A DNA stretch of 64,000 nucleotides from Sipunculus nudus. Taxonomy: Eukaryota; Annelida; Sipuncula; Golfingiida; Sipunculidae. The notes below the pieces were generated by a model. That model was not told the origin of the DNA. It searched no databases and saw nothing but the letters and a program-made list of their open reading frames with translations. The stretch covers positions 25,766,362-25,830,361 of the forward strand of contig CM049307.1 of NCBI GenBank assembly GCA_026874595.1, given 5' to 3'. Of the stretch, positions 24,295 through 37,406 are shown piece by piece. The position numbers and the translations under genes were made by a program. Positions within the stretch are counted from its first letter, which is position 1. The number at the start of each line of letters is the position of its first letter.

Positions 24295-25481
24295 CAGTGG
24301 TGAGCCGATTAATCGATTGATGACTGGTCTTTTTTCCAAAATTAATTCATCGATTGCATTTTTGCCAAACTAAAACTGTGTCAGATTTACGACCAGATTT
24401 CCAGGCCCAAGCGCTAATGCGACACCGCTAATGGGACCACAGCCTACAGAAGTACTAAAACAACATTTGTCACGAGTCAATGACTGCGCCTTGTCACAGG
24501 TGCCTTAACGAAAGATCAAAGAGGATGGAAAGGTTTCCCGACCCGTGTGTTAATCTGTTCCCGCATATCTTCCTGACTCGGTGTCCGCGCTGAGACTCGT
24601 TGAGGCGTAAGTTATAGATCAAAGAGGGCATGATTACTTAATGAGCCGGTCTGCCAGTCTAACTGCCCTTGGGTCTTGGGCTAGCGATGCTAATTGCCCC
24701 TCAGTGATCACCTGTATTACAGCTGGGGTAAGAGCTTGATATTTCTACACGTCACATATTGTTCGATCCGCATTTGTCAAATCATCGACCCAGATAATCC
24801 TAAATGTGCTCATTCCATACTCACACTGAGTATTGAGCAGTAAGTAAAATGTATATTTAAAGCTTGCATTTAGACAAATCCCACACATTGTCTTGCCTTG
24901 TCAGATAGATCGCTGTCAGTTTATTTCTCTACTGCTTCAGTGTGCGTTTAAATTGCTTGCTGTTGTGCGACCATGCCTCGGAAAGAGCTCTTCTTGAAGG
25001 AGAAAGTGGCGTTAATCAAGGCGGCATCACCGGACGCAGTCAGCGCCAACTGGCTCAGCAATTTAGCGTCGGTAAAATTCAAGTGTATACATTATATACT
25101 CAAGCGGAAGGCTAAGTATATGACAGCCGGGTATAATGCTCAATATGTATTCAGTAGGTTGTCTTCGTATTGCCTCTAGTGTAATTATGTTTTAATCATT
25201 AGTCACTACGTTTGTGTACATGTATATTAATTTTTATCATGAATAAATTTATAAAACAGTTTTATTTTCTTTTTAGCTACACACAGAAAAATAAAGGTCA
25301 ACCGCTAAGTAAAATATTTGGTTATAATTCATATTTAAGATATCAATAGATACACACTGATACACATTAAACATCGGCGTGTTATATGCGACCAAGGTAA
25401 GAGTTTCACTAATACGACCACCCCAAAATAACGACAACTTTGCTCGGTCCCCAGGGTGGTCAAAATCGTTGGGTTCCACTG
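24295..25481 (+). mobile_element. pogo/Tigger-like DNA transposon relic
   Basis: The right end, gggttccactg followed by ta (25471-25483), is the inverse of a Tigger-type terminus. Adjacent inner sequence reads, on the minus strand, as gaccaccctggggaccgagc. The left end may be cagtgg at 24295, also preceded by ta, but only six bases match, so that boundary is weak. Between them lies an N-terminal transposase fragment. Size is about 1.2 kb with the catalytic domain missing. Confidence 0.62.
24973..25170 (+). pseudogene. Pogo/Tigger transposase N-terminus (psq-type HTH)
   Basis: It starts MPRKELFLKEKVALIKAA, then in another frame GITGRSQRQLAQQFSVGKIQ, then back to ILKRKAKYM. Together these are a psq/CENP-B-type helix-turn-helix that binds transposon ends. 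Two frameshifts, and absence of any DDE domain downstream, make it a fragment. Confidence 0.78.
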
Positions 25482-26836
25482 TATATCTAGAAGTATCATT
25501 TTTTTCAACTATGTGACAGTGATATGTGTATGAAATTATCATTGAAATGTACGAACACCTGTCAATTTTAAAACAAGGAATCAAGTGGAGATTAGCTTAA
25601 GTACAATAATAAAAGTTTATTTATTAACTGAAATAAAATGCTCCCCCCAAAGAAAAAGAAAAATTTTCAAATGAGCATAAGCTTAATCGGATAAGTATAC
25701 ATGTATATTGTATACTCACCTTGTAAAACATGAATATTTTGGCCTAAAACCATTAATTATGCAATGATGGTAAAATATATGTGCCTAAGAATTATTTGAA
25801 ATATACATTAGACCAAGCAAAAATGTGTTAATGTTATTAATGAGAGAGAGAGAGAGAGAGAGAGATAGGGGGGGGGGGGGGGAGCATTTATCAATGATTA
25901 TATAGGAAAAAGAGTTGATTCAACGAAGATGGACAGATGAAGCTTGTCCCTTTATGTCACATACTGCTGAGGCAAGAATATAATATGTTTCAATTATATC
26001 CATTTTTTTTTACACTGATTTTTTTCTCATTTATTAAATCCTTATATATTTGCTATAAAACTAATGGGCAAGTCCACAGGTGCAAGGGCCCAATGGCATG
26101 GGGGGGGGGGGGGGTTGTTAATGGTTAGGGTTACAACACCTCTGAATATAAACACAGGCGGTGAAATTTAAGGCAACAGTGCTTACAGGAGTGAAAGATT
26201 ATTTAAAATTGTAACATATTTAAAAACAAATAAAAAAGTGGAAAAAAACAAAGCCAATCACTTTATTTCATATTATGCTGAGGCAGGGAAATATTTAATG
26301 CTTATTTGCAGGAGATCATCATTCTTTTCATTACATCAATTTTTTATTCAAAGTTTATAAATATTATACATTTGCAATGTATCATATATATCTGAAGATA
26401 TAAGTTGATTTACAATTCTTAATGGCATCATCATTTATCTCAAATTTTGTCCAAAAACAACACGTTATATATTCACATGTATATATTTTTCACCACAGAT
26501 AATATATATGTTTTATAAATTTGCAAAACAATAAATATCTAAAAAATTAACTTGATTCAGAATTTAAATTTTTAAATTGCACCTTCACTTGTTTATAATT
26601 TGCTTCATATATTATCAAATTGCGCTTCCTGATGGGTTCAATTTTATTCTAATTTGTCAAAATTATTTAAAAAGGAATTAAATTATTTAGGATAATACCT
26701 AACCATAACATGGTATTAAGGATTACTCCTTGAATTAGAAAAGTGAAAACAGCTTTACATTTAAGGAAGTAATTCAAACGATAATGTGTTTCACATTACA
26801 TTTGGTGCGCGGGGGGGGGGGGGGGGGTTATGAAAA
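25482..26836. other. AT-rich stretch, no gene seen
   Basis: Contains an (AG)n run (25843-25864) next to a G run, a second G run (26099-26114) and a third (26812-26827). The rest is AT-rich without supportable coding potential. Confidence 0.6.
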
Positions 26837-27220
26837 TTAATGCACATTGTTACAGCAGGGGATCTCCCCAGTTACCCATTACGAATCAGGTAAGCAGAGA
26901 GAGATGCACTGAATGACCTCCAGTGACCAAAGTGGGCTGCATGACAATGCAAATGTGATACAATTTAGGAGCCACCAAAAATTTCAATAACTAGCCTAAT
27001 TTTGGTGCTTTATTTTCAAATTTCAGATTTAATGCACATTGTTACAGCAGGGGATCTCCCCAGTTACCCATTTCGAATCAGGTAAGCAGAGAGAGATGCA
27101 CTGAATGACCTCCAGTGACCAAAGTGGGCTGCATGACAATGCAATTGTGATACAATTTAGGAGCCACCAAAAATTTCAATAACTAGTCTAATTTTGGTGC
27201 TTTATTTTCAAATTTCAGAT
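26837..27220. repeat. 192-bp tandem duplication
   Basis: The unit starting ttaatgcacattgttacagc occurs at 26837 and again at 27029. I see only a handful of differences (cattac/catttc, aaatgtg/aattgtg, agcct/agtct). The period is 192 bp. No open frame or RNA gene is recognised inside. Confidence 0.88.
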
Positions 27221-28079
27221 TTTAACAGATAAAGTCCTTATGAGTACATGCTGTGAATATTATATCGTCTGTACTTACAGGAAAACAAGTTGGGCAAAAT
27301 TTAAATAATTATATTTATGCTAACAACTTGATAAATTTGCAAAATTCAGATCTTATTTTGGTTATACAATTGAATCCTGAATAAATTCAGTTATATCCCT
27401 GATAAAAAGTCTCCAGCTTCAGCAGTTCTTATGTTAAGTGAGTAAATATCTTTCCTGATTTTTTTACAAAGTGCATTTGGTCATACTTATTTAATTTTTC
27501 GTTTCTCAGACCCGCGCTCCAGAGTTAAGGCAATTTGGAAAATATATGTAACTGTGTCCCTGTCGTTATTTTATTACCGCCGTTATAAAATGTTTCCCTT
27601 GGTCGTAATATAAATCCCCTATAAGTGTAAACTTGCAGTCTCCTCGTACAAAATGCGACATACACGGCCGAATCTGTCATTTTTTAGTCACAGAATCTGA
27701 CATGGTTACTGAAACACTTCCCCGGTCTTCTCAGGACCATCTAAAATCTGTGGAGATGCAGAGATTCGTCGGTTATCTTCCTGAAGTGAAACCATTCAAA
27801 TATTTTCCCTCTCATTTTCACCCTTCATCACTATCTAACCCGATATCAGTTTGATATATTACCGTCTTTATTCAAATTTAGCGATTCCTCTAATTTGTCG
27901 ACCCCAGACATTTTGAAAGCATAGTTTAAAAATGATTCTTATTTCGTGACTGCCGACGATGTTTACTGCAGACGATATTTAGGTGAAACGCCTAGGTCTA
28001 TCTCTCGCAGGCGCCGCAGTTTGTATCTGACTTTAGCATTATTATTACATGACATGATATCATGGAGCATCCTTATCAA
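27221..28079. other. Unannotated stretch
   Basis: The section 27600-28020 is less AT-rich than its surroundings and contains a short frame (27633-27854) without recognisable domain. I cannot support a gene here. Confidence 0.4.
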
Positions 28080-29475
28080 ACTTGAGCTTGTTTTAAGCAT
28101 TTTTTAAGCCCCCAGAATAATGGATATACAAAAATTCAAGTATCTGAACAACTAATGCATTGATCACCATGACTCGTTGCATGGATATTGATCATGGAGT
28201 GTTTCATCAGTTTCTGGGGACTGATGGCCCCATCTGTACTTTTTAAATCGAGTTTTTACGATTTTTTCTCTATTTTTGAGACCTTTAAAGATGCTGTCAT
28301 CTGTTAACAGGGCACAAATCATAACCGCTGGACTTAGAATCTTCTTACTTCACATCCAGAGATGTCAATGAAAAATGTTCTGGGAAACCTGAAATTAGGT
28401 CTTTGTTACCCATATTCTTCGAGTTATGGGGCTCCAAAGTACCACCAGAATAATGGAAAATTTCATACAAAAGCTCAAGTATCTGAACAACTAATGCATT
28501 GATCATCATTCTCAAGAAGTGTTTAATCAGTTTCTGCAGACTGATGGCGCCAACTGCTTTTTATCGATTTTTTACGATTTTTTTTCTCTATTTTTAGAAC
28601 TGTTAAGCTGTAGTCATCTGTTTACAGGGCACAAATCGTAACCGCAGGACCTAGAATCTTCCATTTTGACATGCAAGGAGGCCAATTAAAAGTCTCTTAG
28701 GAAACCTAAAATTAGGTCTCTGTTTCCCAAAATCTCTGAGCTATGGGGCTTCGAAATACCCCCAGAGTAATGGAAAAATTGATACAAAAGCTGAAGTATC
28801 TGAAAAACTAACGCATTGATCACAGAATTTCTCTGCATGGAGATGGATCAAGGAGTGTTTCATCAGTTTCTACCGACTGGTGGTGCCACCTGTATTTTTT
28901 CGTTATTTTTTTTACGATTTCGTTAGACCTTTAAAGATGCAGTCATCTGTTAACACGGGACAAATCATATTGACTGGACCTAGAATCTTTCAACTTGACA
29001 TCCTGGAAGGTCCATGAAAAGTCTCCAACGAAATTAGGTCTCTCTTAGCAATCATATTTGAGCTATGGTGCTCAAAAGTGCTCTAAAAAATTAAAAGATT
29101 AAAACAAAAGCAGGACACAAATCATTACTATTGGACCAAGAATCTTCTAATTTGACATCCAGGGAAGTCCATAAAAAGTCTCCTTGCAAACTTGAAATTA
29201 TAAGTGTCTCTAACTCATATTTTCCAAATTATGCGGCGTGTTTGAGCACCCCAGAAATAATGCAAGATTCACACAGGTTGCAAGATTCCTCAGGAATGGG
29301 TGAATGGATGGTCCCAAAATTTGGTATGTTTATGCATGTTTATGAACTGAAGCTAACGTGCATGAATGATGGTGCCACCTCCATTATCTTAATTAGTTCC
29401 CTATGCAAGGACATATTGTCATATGTCAGTCGGCTGAGCGTCATGACCCATGGGTCACTTGTTTTCATATGTGTT
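28080..29475 (-). repeat. HINE-like tandem-core element, reverse orientation
   Basis: Four monomers of the ~330-bp family on the minus strand. The head region (29230-29430) is at the right, ending in gctgagcgtcatgacccatgggtcacttg (29432-29461 region), the terminal palindrome of the family. The distal hairpin end is missing at 28080, so this copy is truncated. Confidence 0.83.
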
Positions 29476-31190
29476 TTCCCATATAATTTAAGCAGAACAC
29501 ATTTTTTAAAATATTTTGAATTACTTCAATTACAAAAGGAACTTAAAAAAAATAACATTTAAAAAAGAAATATCAAACTTTAAATATTATTAATAAAAAA
29601 TCCTTTTTAATACTTTTACAGTTCAGCTATCAGTAATGTCACATGATAACTGACTACCATCACTCGATGTGGACTAAATTTTCCCTGTTGTCTGAAACTG
29701 GAATTTATCCTAAACACAAACCATAACATACTTTTAAGAATTACTAGAATCCTCAGCATGAATTACTCCAAACCAAACTTTAAAAAAAAATATTAATAAT
29801 ATTAAATAATTAAATCAGCATTTTGATTTTTTTTATATAGGGAACTTAATTTGAAACTTCCTAGTAATGTAGGTATAAAAATTCAAAGAAACTGAAACCC
29901 TAATGTAAAAAGATGTTCCTTTTCGAAATATGGTCATGATGTTACAAATCTAAATAATTACAAGTCCAATGTAGTCAATAACCTTAAAAAATGATATATA
30001 GAGTAAAAAAGCAACATGGCAGCCTGTATGCACATCTGCGAAAAAAAGCATTTACATATACTTCTTTATAATATCAGTTACGGTGACATTGTAACTTGTA
30101 TATAAGAAAAAAAAAAATATTATGATTTAAAATTAACATGGCAATCTTTAACACTAACAGTAATCTCAAGTAATAGATGGACCATGTGAAAATGTAGCAT
30201 TATTTATTCATATAAAGAGCATGACGTGATAATTCATGGTCATATGGCATAGTTAGCAAGTAATCCATAGCTCACCTTAGCAATTTATTCGTGTCTTGCA
30301 GGGCCTCCGACTTCGGACTCCGGACATCCCGGAATACAAACCAGCGTCCTTGAGACAAGACTGGTACCCCGATCTATCATGGCCTTCAGCAAACTTTTGA
30401 CAACTTCTCTGAGCAAACGATACGCTTATTTTTTTTCATACATAATACTGGAGTTGAAACCAATCCTGCAGGAGTACCTAAGATGGCGTTGTACGCCCGT
30501 CTCTATGATTGGCCTAGAGCAGCGGTGCCATAACAGAGCGGGTTACCAGTCTACCTTGAGACTTTGACATAACCGTACTCAAGTAAAAACTTATATTGTT
30601 TCCTCTGTGAAAATAAGGTTTATAGAACGTAGAAACTATAAAATTATGAACTTTTTTATTCGAAACTTTAAACTACATGCCGAAATATCCCCGCCTGACA
30701 GTCCCTCCCAGCAGACGAGATGACTACAACGCACTCTTTCTTTTCACTACGCGGGCCCACACGCAGCGTGACGTCAAAGAGACAGCGGATTACGCTACAA
30801 GAAATAGTTCATTTGTGGTAAGCATATATGTCGTCAGACTGTGTTCGAGATGTATTCATAAATTTAAATCATTAAAATTGCACAGTATAAATAAACGGTC
30901 AAGAAATAAACCTGACATTTTGAAGATTAGTTAAGTGTTTCCTGAAAATATGAGATATATCAAAAACCTGATATTGAATTAAAGTTGTTATTATTAAGAT
31001 AAAAAATATAAATTTCATTTAAAATAAAAATAAAAATAATTAAGAAATAAATTATCTTATTAATATTTTATTGAATGTTATATATCTGATCATTTATTAT
31101 TAATAATATATATTTTTTAATACTATGAATATTATTATTTTCATTTTATCATTAGGCCTTTTATCACAATATTTATTTATCAAAATTAAC
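29476..31190. other. AT-rich stretch with two weak exon-like islands
   Basis: Mostly AT-rich. The island 30301-30560 follows an acceptor-like gtgtcttgcag and is GC-richer. The island 30677-30816 starts with ATG (MPKYPRLTVPPSRRDDYNAL) and runs into a donor-like gtggtaagc. Neither shows a domain I recognise, and I do not call a gene. Confidence 0.3.
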
Positions 31191-32214
31191 TAGTGACCCA
31201 GGGGTCATGACGCTCAGCTGACTAGGAAAACATTCACAAAGGGAATTTTATCAATGCCAAATTTATTTAGGTGGTATCCCTATTCATCTTAAGCATAGCT
31301 CAGAGGATTTGGGTAACAGAGACCAAATTTCAGGTTTCCGAGCAGATTTTTCATAGACCTCCATGGATGTCAATTTTGAAAATTCTAGGTACATTGGTTA
31401 CAGGTTGTGCCTTTTAAACAGATGACCACATTTTTGAAGGTCTATATAAAAGAGAGAAACAAAATGGTTAAAAATTTGAAAAAAAAATCCATAAGGCGCA
31501 ACCAGTCCTCAGGAACTTATGAAAGACTCCGTGATTAATAAGCAGGCAAAGAATCATGGTTATATATGCATTAGTTGTTCAGATAATGGAGCTTTTTATC
31601 ACATTTTTAATTATTTTGGGGGTATTTCTAAGCCCAATAGCTTGGAGGATTTGGATAACAGAGACCTAATATCAGGTTTCGCATGAGACTTTCCATGGAT
31701 CTCCCTGAATGTCAGCTAAGAAAATTCTAGGGCAAGTCGTTACGATTTTATGTCCGGATAACAGATGACCGCATCTTTTAAGGTTTCAATAATAGAGAAA
31801 AAAAATTGTAAAAAAAATTAAAAAATACAGGTAGCCCCACCAGTCTGCAGAAACTGATGACACAATCCATGATCAATATCTGTGCAAAGAATCATGTTAA
31901 TCAATGCATTAGTTGTTCAGATACTTGAGCTTTTGTATCAAATTTTCCATTATTCTGGGGGGGGGGGGGGGGAGGGGGGAGTTCGGAACTGCATAGCTCG
32001 AAGAATATGGGTAACAGTAACAGAGACCTAATTCCAGGTTTTGAAGGAGATTTTCCAGATACCTTCCTGGATGTCAAGGTAGAAGATTCCAGGTCCAGCG
32101 GTAACGATTTGTGCCCTGTTAACGGACAGACGGCCGGATGGCCGGACGGCCGGACAGCCGACGGACAAAGGGTTTTCGCTTTAGCTCAGATGAGTTACAG
32201 TCAGCTGAGCTAAA
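31191..32214 (+). mobile_element. Complete HINE/Helentron-like element
   Basis: It starts at the family terminus (agtgaccc...gtcatgacgctcagctgac), has about two to three monomers, then gttaacggacagacggccgg. It ends in a near-perfect hairpin: tagctcagatga (32182-32193), 7-nt loop, tcagctgagcta (32201-32212). A terminal 3' hairpin plus tandem internal core is the architecture of Helentron-associated (HINE/DINE-1-like) non-autonomous elements. No Rep/helicase is encoded. Confidence 0.72.
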
Positions 32215-33860
32215 AATGATTATAAAATCATCAATAATATAATAATGTCATTATATCATGATATCATTATGTAATATAATTAATAATTGTAATTTAAATG
32301 ATAATTATAATAAAAATGATAATATTCATAGTATTTAAAAATTAGAATATTTAAAAAAAATGAATGATATAAATTAGAAATAAATTATTTAATAAATACT
32401 ATATAAAATTTTATTTATCTGATTATCTTTATATCAATAATCTAATTTTCAAATACTATTTATATTATATTTATTATAATTATCATTATTATTACAATAT
32501 TTAGTTATCAATTTTAAAATTGATTATAAATTCATCAATCAATAAAAATGACATTATATTAAGTTATCATTATAAAATACAAATAATTGTTGTTATTAAA
32601 TTATAATTATAATGAAAACAATAATAAGAATAGTATTTAAAAAATAGAATATTTTCAAAATATTCAATAATATAAATTAGAAATAATTTTTTTATTAATA
32701 TTTTATGAAAAATTTATTTATCTGATTATTTTATTATTAATATTAAATATTATTTTATATAAAATGATAGGTTTTTTAATGGAAACTATAGCTTTACTAC
32801 ATGCTTTGAAAATTGACAAAAAAATACTCCGCGTTACCAAAGTTTCCTATATGTGACTATAGACTGCTGCAGTTAATTGAGATTTAAGGTATTGAAAATT
32901 GACTTTGATATTCATCATGTTGCCATAGTTTCCTTTATGTTACTATAGGGTCCTTTTCTTAGCTGTGTTTTTACTAGAGGCATTGAAAATTGACTATAAT
33001 ATATAGTACACATATTACTTATTAATTTCCTATATTTTACTTAACCCTTATTGGTTACTATAGATGTATAATTAAGAGGGTGGTCAGCTTCAATTCATTG
33101 ACATTACTCACTGACAGTTGGTCTGTACGCCTAAATTACGGCAATAGTGTAAATAGTGACGTATTGCCATTCATTGCAAATTGCATGTAATTTGCAGCCA
33201 TTTTGGACCCCACCTTTCATTTGTCAGTCACATTACTACTCAGCAGCACTTCAGATATATCCCTTTAAAGCAAAAGTTCTTAAAAAGGATAACTGGATTT
33301 TGTTGCATGTCGTTTTTAGATTTTACTTTTTGTTGAATATAGTACCCTTATATCATGAACCTCTCCTAATGGGCATCTTTGGGTATTACAGAACCTCTAT
33401 AAGTGTCTGTTAAGTGTTTATACAGGTGACCAGAGGAAAGATCTTGGTCGCGCACATGCGACAATTATTAAAAAGAAAAGAAACATGAAAGAAGGAACAC
33501 CTAGAGAAGCTTGAAAACCCTTGAATTGTGAATTTATGCTGTACCACCATCAGGTGGCGGTAACGCTGTGTTTGTCTCGTTTCTATACGATTGGTCTCGT
33601 TTCTAAATTTTATTTCCATTTCAAATTTGCTATATAAGCATAAAATTACCCAGCAAGTACCAAAAACTAATTATGTCCCTTGCAAATGTCGGGATATTTT
33701 ATCTGGTCAAACAAGAACCTCTGATAGACATTACATGTTTTACTAATGACATTATTAGTATCCACCGGCTGAGCCATTCGAACACATCGCTGATATTATA
33801 TCCCAAGGCTTTCAGTCTTTTCACACACACACACACACACACACAAACACATATATATAT

Positions 33861-33901
<41 letters not shown>

Positions 33902-34046
33902 CCTATTTAATTTTTACAAACCAGGTATTTTGAGTATACATGAAATACAATTTAGTCTCCTTAAACTATTACGGTATCTTTCAATTTTTCGTTCTTCGTA
34001 TGCTTTCTCCTGTATACAAGTGGAAAAAACCTGCCCCGGGCGCTAT
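32215..34046. other. Very AT-rich stretch with microsatellites
   Basis: The region 32215-32760 is almost wholly A/T with low complexity. A (CA)n run (33822-33848) and a (GA)n run (33862-33900) sit side by side. I find no gene. Confidence 0.6.
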
Positions 34047-34818
34047 CAATGAGGAAAAACAAACAGCGCTCACGCAACCTGGTGGCCGTTAAATAAACTT
34101 CACAAATCAAGGTTTTTCAATCTTTTCTGGGTGTTTTTTCTTTCATGTTTCTTCTCTTTTTTATATAAATGTCGCGTGTGCTAGACTAACTGCTTCTAGT
34201 CAACCGGTCTTGTTATAGTAAACAGCGAGGATGCAATGTGTTTACTCACACACAGAACCATAATAACGTATACAAAACCGGTAAACAGGAAATATTAAGC
34301 CCGTGTATCGGCACTGATTTGCTGAACAACTTTCGTATTCAGCCAAAATGATTTAATAACGTGATACAAAACAATATTATTACAAAAGAATATGAACACT
34401 GAGTGTCAATATAGAGGAGTCTGTAATACAGAGATGCTCGTAAGGAGAGGTTCCTGATTCATATATTATGAACGAAGTGCTTGACCCCATCAGTTGAACT
34501 TCGTGCCGTTTACAGTATGGCGAGTGACACTGTGCGTTGTGTCATAAATCTAGTTCTTAATATTTTTAGGCCGTCCTTATGTTGAGTTCGGGGAGACTTT
34601 AAAACACTATAACCCTCAGCCTCAAAGTTAACGTTTATCGAACCACCACTCTTGAAAGTAGGCCTAACAAACTCTGGTTCAGCCAATCTGCGCGAGATAT
34701 TCATGTGTACACGCGACGAGCGCAGTAAAAAATGTACCTTCTGACTGAAACGATCATGATTCGCGAGTCGCAATTTGACAGTTAATACACGAGTTCAGAC
34801 AAATGCTGCCAGCTGCTC

Positions 34819-35014
34819 TTCAGAAGCAGATCCAGGGAGTCCGGACCCCCCCTTTTTTTTCAGCCGAGTCAACCTTTTTTTAAGGGTTTCAGACCCATTT
34901 TTACGGGCTTGACCCCCCCCCCCCCCTTTTCCTGACCCTGGGACCTTTTTTTTAGGTTTGTCATTAGTCCTCCTGTGTTGGACCCCTCCTTTTCTTAAAT
35001 CCTGGATCCGCCCT
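34819..35014. mobile_element. G/C-tract MITE-like element
   Basis: Bounded by agcagatccaggg at the left and cctggatccgccc at the right, an imperfect inverted pair, with poly-C and ggaccccc tracts inside. Relatives are at 5310-5420, 37208-37406 and possibly 53837-53880 (gcgcggatccaggatt). No coding capacity. Confidence 0.6.
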
Positions 35015-35034
35015 TTGCTCTTGTCATCTCGTTA

Positions 35035-35371
35035 GGCCAAGAAAATTAAAGGTACGGTTCTCAGGCACCGCCAGCATCAATTTTAAACCCCCCGCATCAA
35101 AAATTTTTATTTTGATTTTCAATAAAAACTTTCCAATTTTGAGCTGCTGCCGCTCCGACATTTCTTTCAAGAAGATAAAACCATACAATTTCCTTTGTTT
35201 TGTAGTGTTTTTACTTATTTAGCAAAATAAAACTTATTTTCATGCTTTTCCCTTATCATTTGACATTCTTATCGAAACATACCAAAAAATTTAAAATAAA
35301 AAAAAAGCGCCCGCCCGCATTGATTTCTGAAAATAATTGCCTGAGAACCATACCTTTTTTTTATTTTGGCC
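35035..35371. mobile_element. 337-bp Harbinger-like MITE
   Basis: Ends ggccaagaaaattaaaggta and taccttttttttattttggcc form inverted repeats that continue through cggttctcaggca / tgcctgagaacca (about 35 bp). It is flanked by tta on both sides (35032-35034 and 35372-35374). Copy A has an empty site (ctcg-gca-gaggg near 5425). A 3-bp TTA target duplication is characteristic of PIF/Harbinger. There is no transposase, so it is non-autonomous. Confidence 0.82.
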
Positions 35372-37207
35372 TTAGAGGGAATTTTACTGGACCTATCGGT
35401 AGAAAATTGTTGCGATAGTGTCTACAATATGCACTTACATTTAGCCCATGGACCGTAATATTCGATCAGCAGAGATATATCAAAGTGCACAAAGGTCCAT
35501 GTGTGGAATACCTGATTACTTAATACATGATTTCAGTGCGTGTGTAACCAAGCGGGTCGAGCTGTGGGACTGCTGTTGGCGTTCTAATAGCAACGATGCC
35601 ACTCACATGAGGCGTGACGGCCTGATATGCAAATACGGGGGAATCGTCAGGTCCTCAAAGAGCCTTATTGTAGAGATCATAACCTGGTCCAGGATGCACG
35701 GGCAACATACTTACAAGTCTCTGAGTTGATGGATACTATTCTTTAAGATAACTATAGAGCAGAGGGGGCAGCCCATGCTTAGGGGCTGGCCCCCGGTTAC
35801 AAACTGATTCTCAACACATCGCATCTATCCCAGCAAGATTCATAAAACACAGAGTTACCAATCAGAGATTTTCCTGATGTGTCACCATGCATAGATACAT
35901 TTAAGGAAAGGTCTGCACAGGAGTTGAATGAAAAGCAATTAGAATGAATAGAGTTTCCATGAAATCAAGGCTAAGCAATTACAGTCATTATGTATATACC
36001 CGGCAACTCAGATCTGACACTTGAATACACAAAAGTCCCAATTTACTTAAACACCTGCACCTTACATATAATATAATCATGTTGAAATACAGAGAGTGAG
36101 AGTGGCAGTTAAATATACTGGCCCTTAGAACATTACATTGTGACGCCTTAATATGCAAATTTCATGGATTCACCAAACGGACTTTTCAGGGCTTTAGTGA
36201 TAAGACCTGGCACTTAGTTAAGTCTATTGTTACATAGAATCACGTTTTATTTTGAGCATTTTATTAGTAAACGCAAATACTAAACCCCAGGCAGGGCTAA
36301 GTTCACATTCTGACATGTGTAGCATGTACGTAGCATTATAGTAATAGAAATCGGCTGTAAAATCGTATTCGAAGATAAAAAACGACCGATGATCGATTAT
36401 AAATCGAATATTTTATGTACCATCTATATTGCCATGACATGTGCTGTACAGAATTATACCTGAAAGATTGACCGAGTACATTCATTCTAACCTGTACATC
36501 ACGCTGAAAAGTCAAGGTAATGACCGGGTTGTTGACACTTATTCCTTACAGGAGATTAAGTTCTATTTCTTATACCACTGACGGAATAAGAATATTTTGT
36601 CGGGATAATTTGACTTCTTTGTATGTGCATACAAAATCATTTGTGATCGATTATGTAAAAATGCAATTGATTCAAACAATTATAAAAGAAAACTAAACCA
36701 ATCATCGATATAATCAGACACAATTACTTTTGTATACATGGGTTCCTAGGGTGGAACAACATCGACCAAAATTGTTGAAAGTCCAAATATGTTATCTTAT
36801 AGATGTTAATAGCTGTGGCTGGCTCTAGCCAATAATTTATGGAAAGTGGTATTAAAAAAATCTTATGTGTGTTAAGCATAATCTCAGCCAAATTCACCGC
36901 AAAAGGAGAAATTTTGGCTTCAGTGCTCACAAGCCAAAACTATGTCAAAAAGAGATACACGTTGTGTAAGTATATCGGAATTCAGGAGTTAAGCCATTCA
37001 AAAGAGGCCAAAAACCTTATTTTTTCGTGTATTTTAATACTGATGTGTGATGGTTGCTTCAGATAGATGAAGTGCTGTCCCCTAGTTGGAAAAACTGTAC
37101 TACAACTTTCTTGACTTGCTTGACGTTTAGTAGAGGGCCCTGCAATCGCCCCTTTAAAGCTAAAGGGAAACATCTCAGATTTAGATGAAAATAAGGGAAA
37201 CGACCAG

Positions 37208-37406
37208 GGGCGGAGCCAGGATTTGGGAAAAGGGGGGGGGGGGTCCATCCCAGGAGGACTAATGAAACCCTAAAAAAAGGTCCCAAGATCTGGGAAAGGT
37301 GGGGTCCAGGCCGCAAAATTTTGTCTGAAGCCCTTAAAAAAGTTGTTTTTGATGAAAAAGATGGGGGTCCGGACCCCCTGGATCCCCCCCCCCCCGGATC
37401 CGCTTC
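37208..37406. mobile_element. ~200-bp G-rich element inserted only in copy B
   Basis: It interrupts the duplicated block: copy A reads aacgacc-ccccttagg at 7240 and 14690, whereas here aggggcggagccaggatttg ... ggatccgcttctg intervenes. The ends are imperfect inverted repeats (ggggcggagccagg / ccggatccgcttct). It is related to 34819-35014. Confidence 0.7.

Noticed and set aside
24295-24330. hAT-type terminus (cagtggtgagccgatt)
   Set aside because: Resembles hAT ends, but no 8-bp duplication or matching inverse end was found. Kept only as a weak possible left end of the Tigger relic.
30301-30567. Exon after the acceptor-like gtgtcttgcag
   Set aside because: No recognisable domain, stops in the best frame and no clear donor; noted but not called as a gene.
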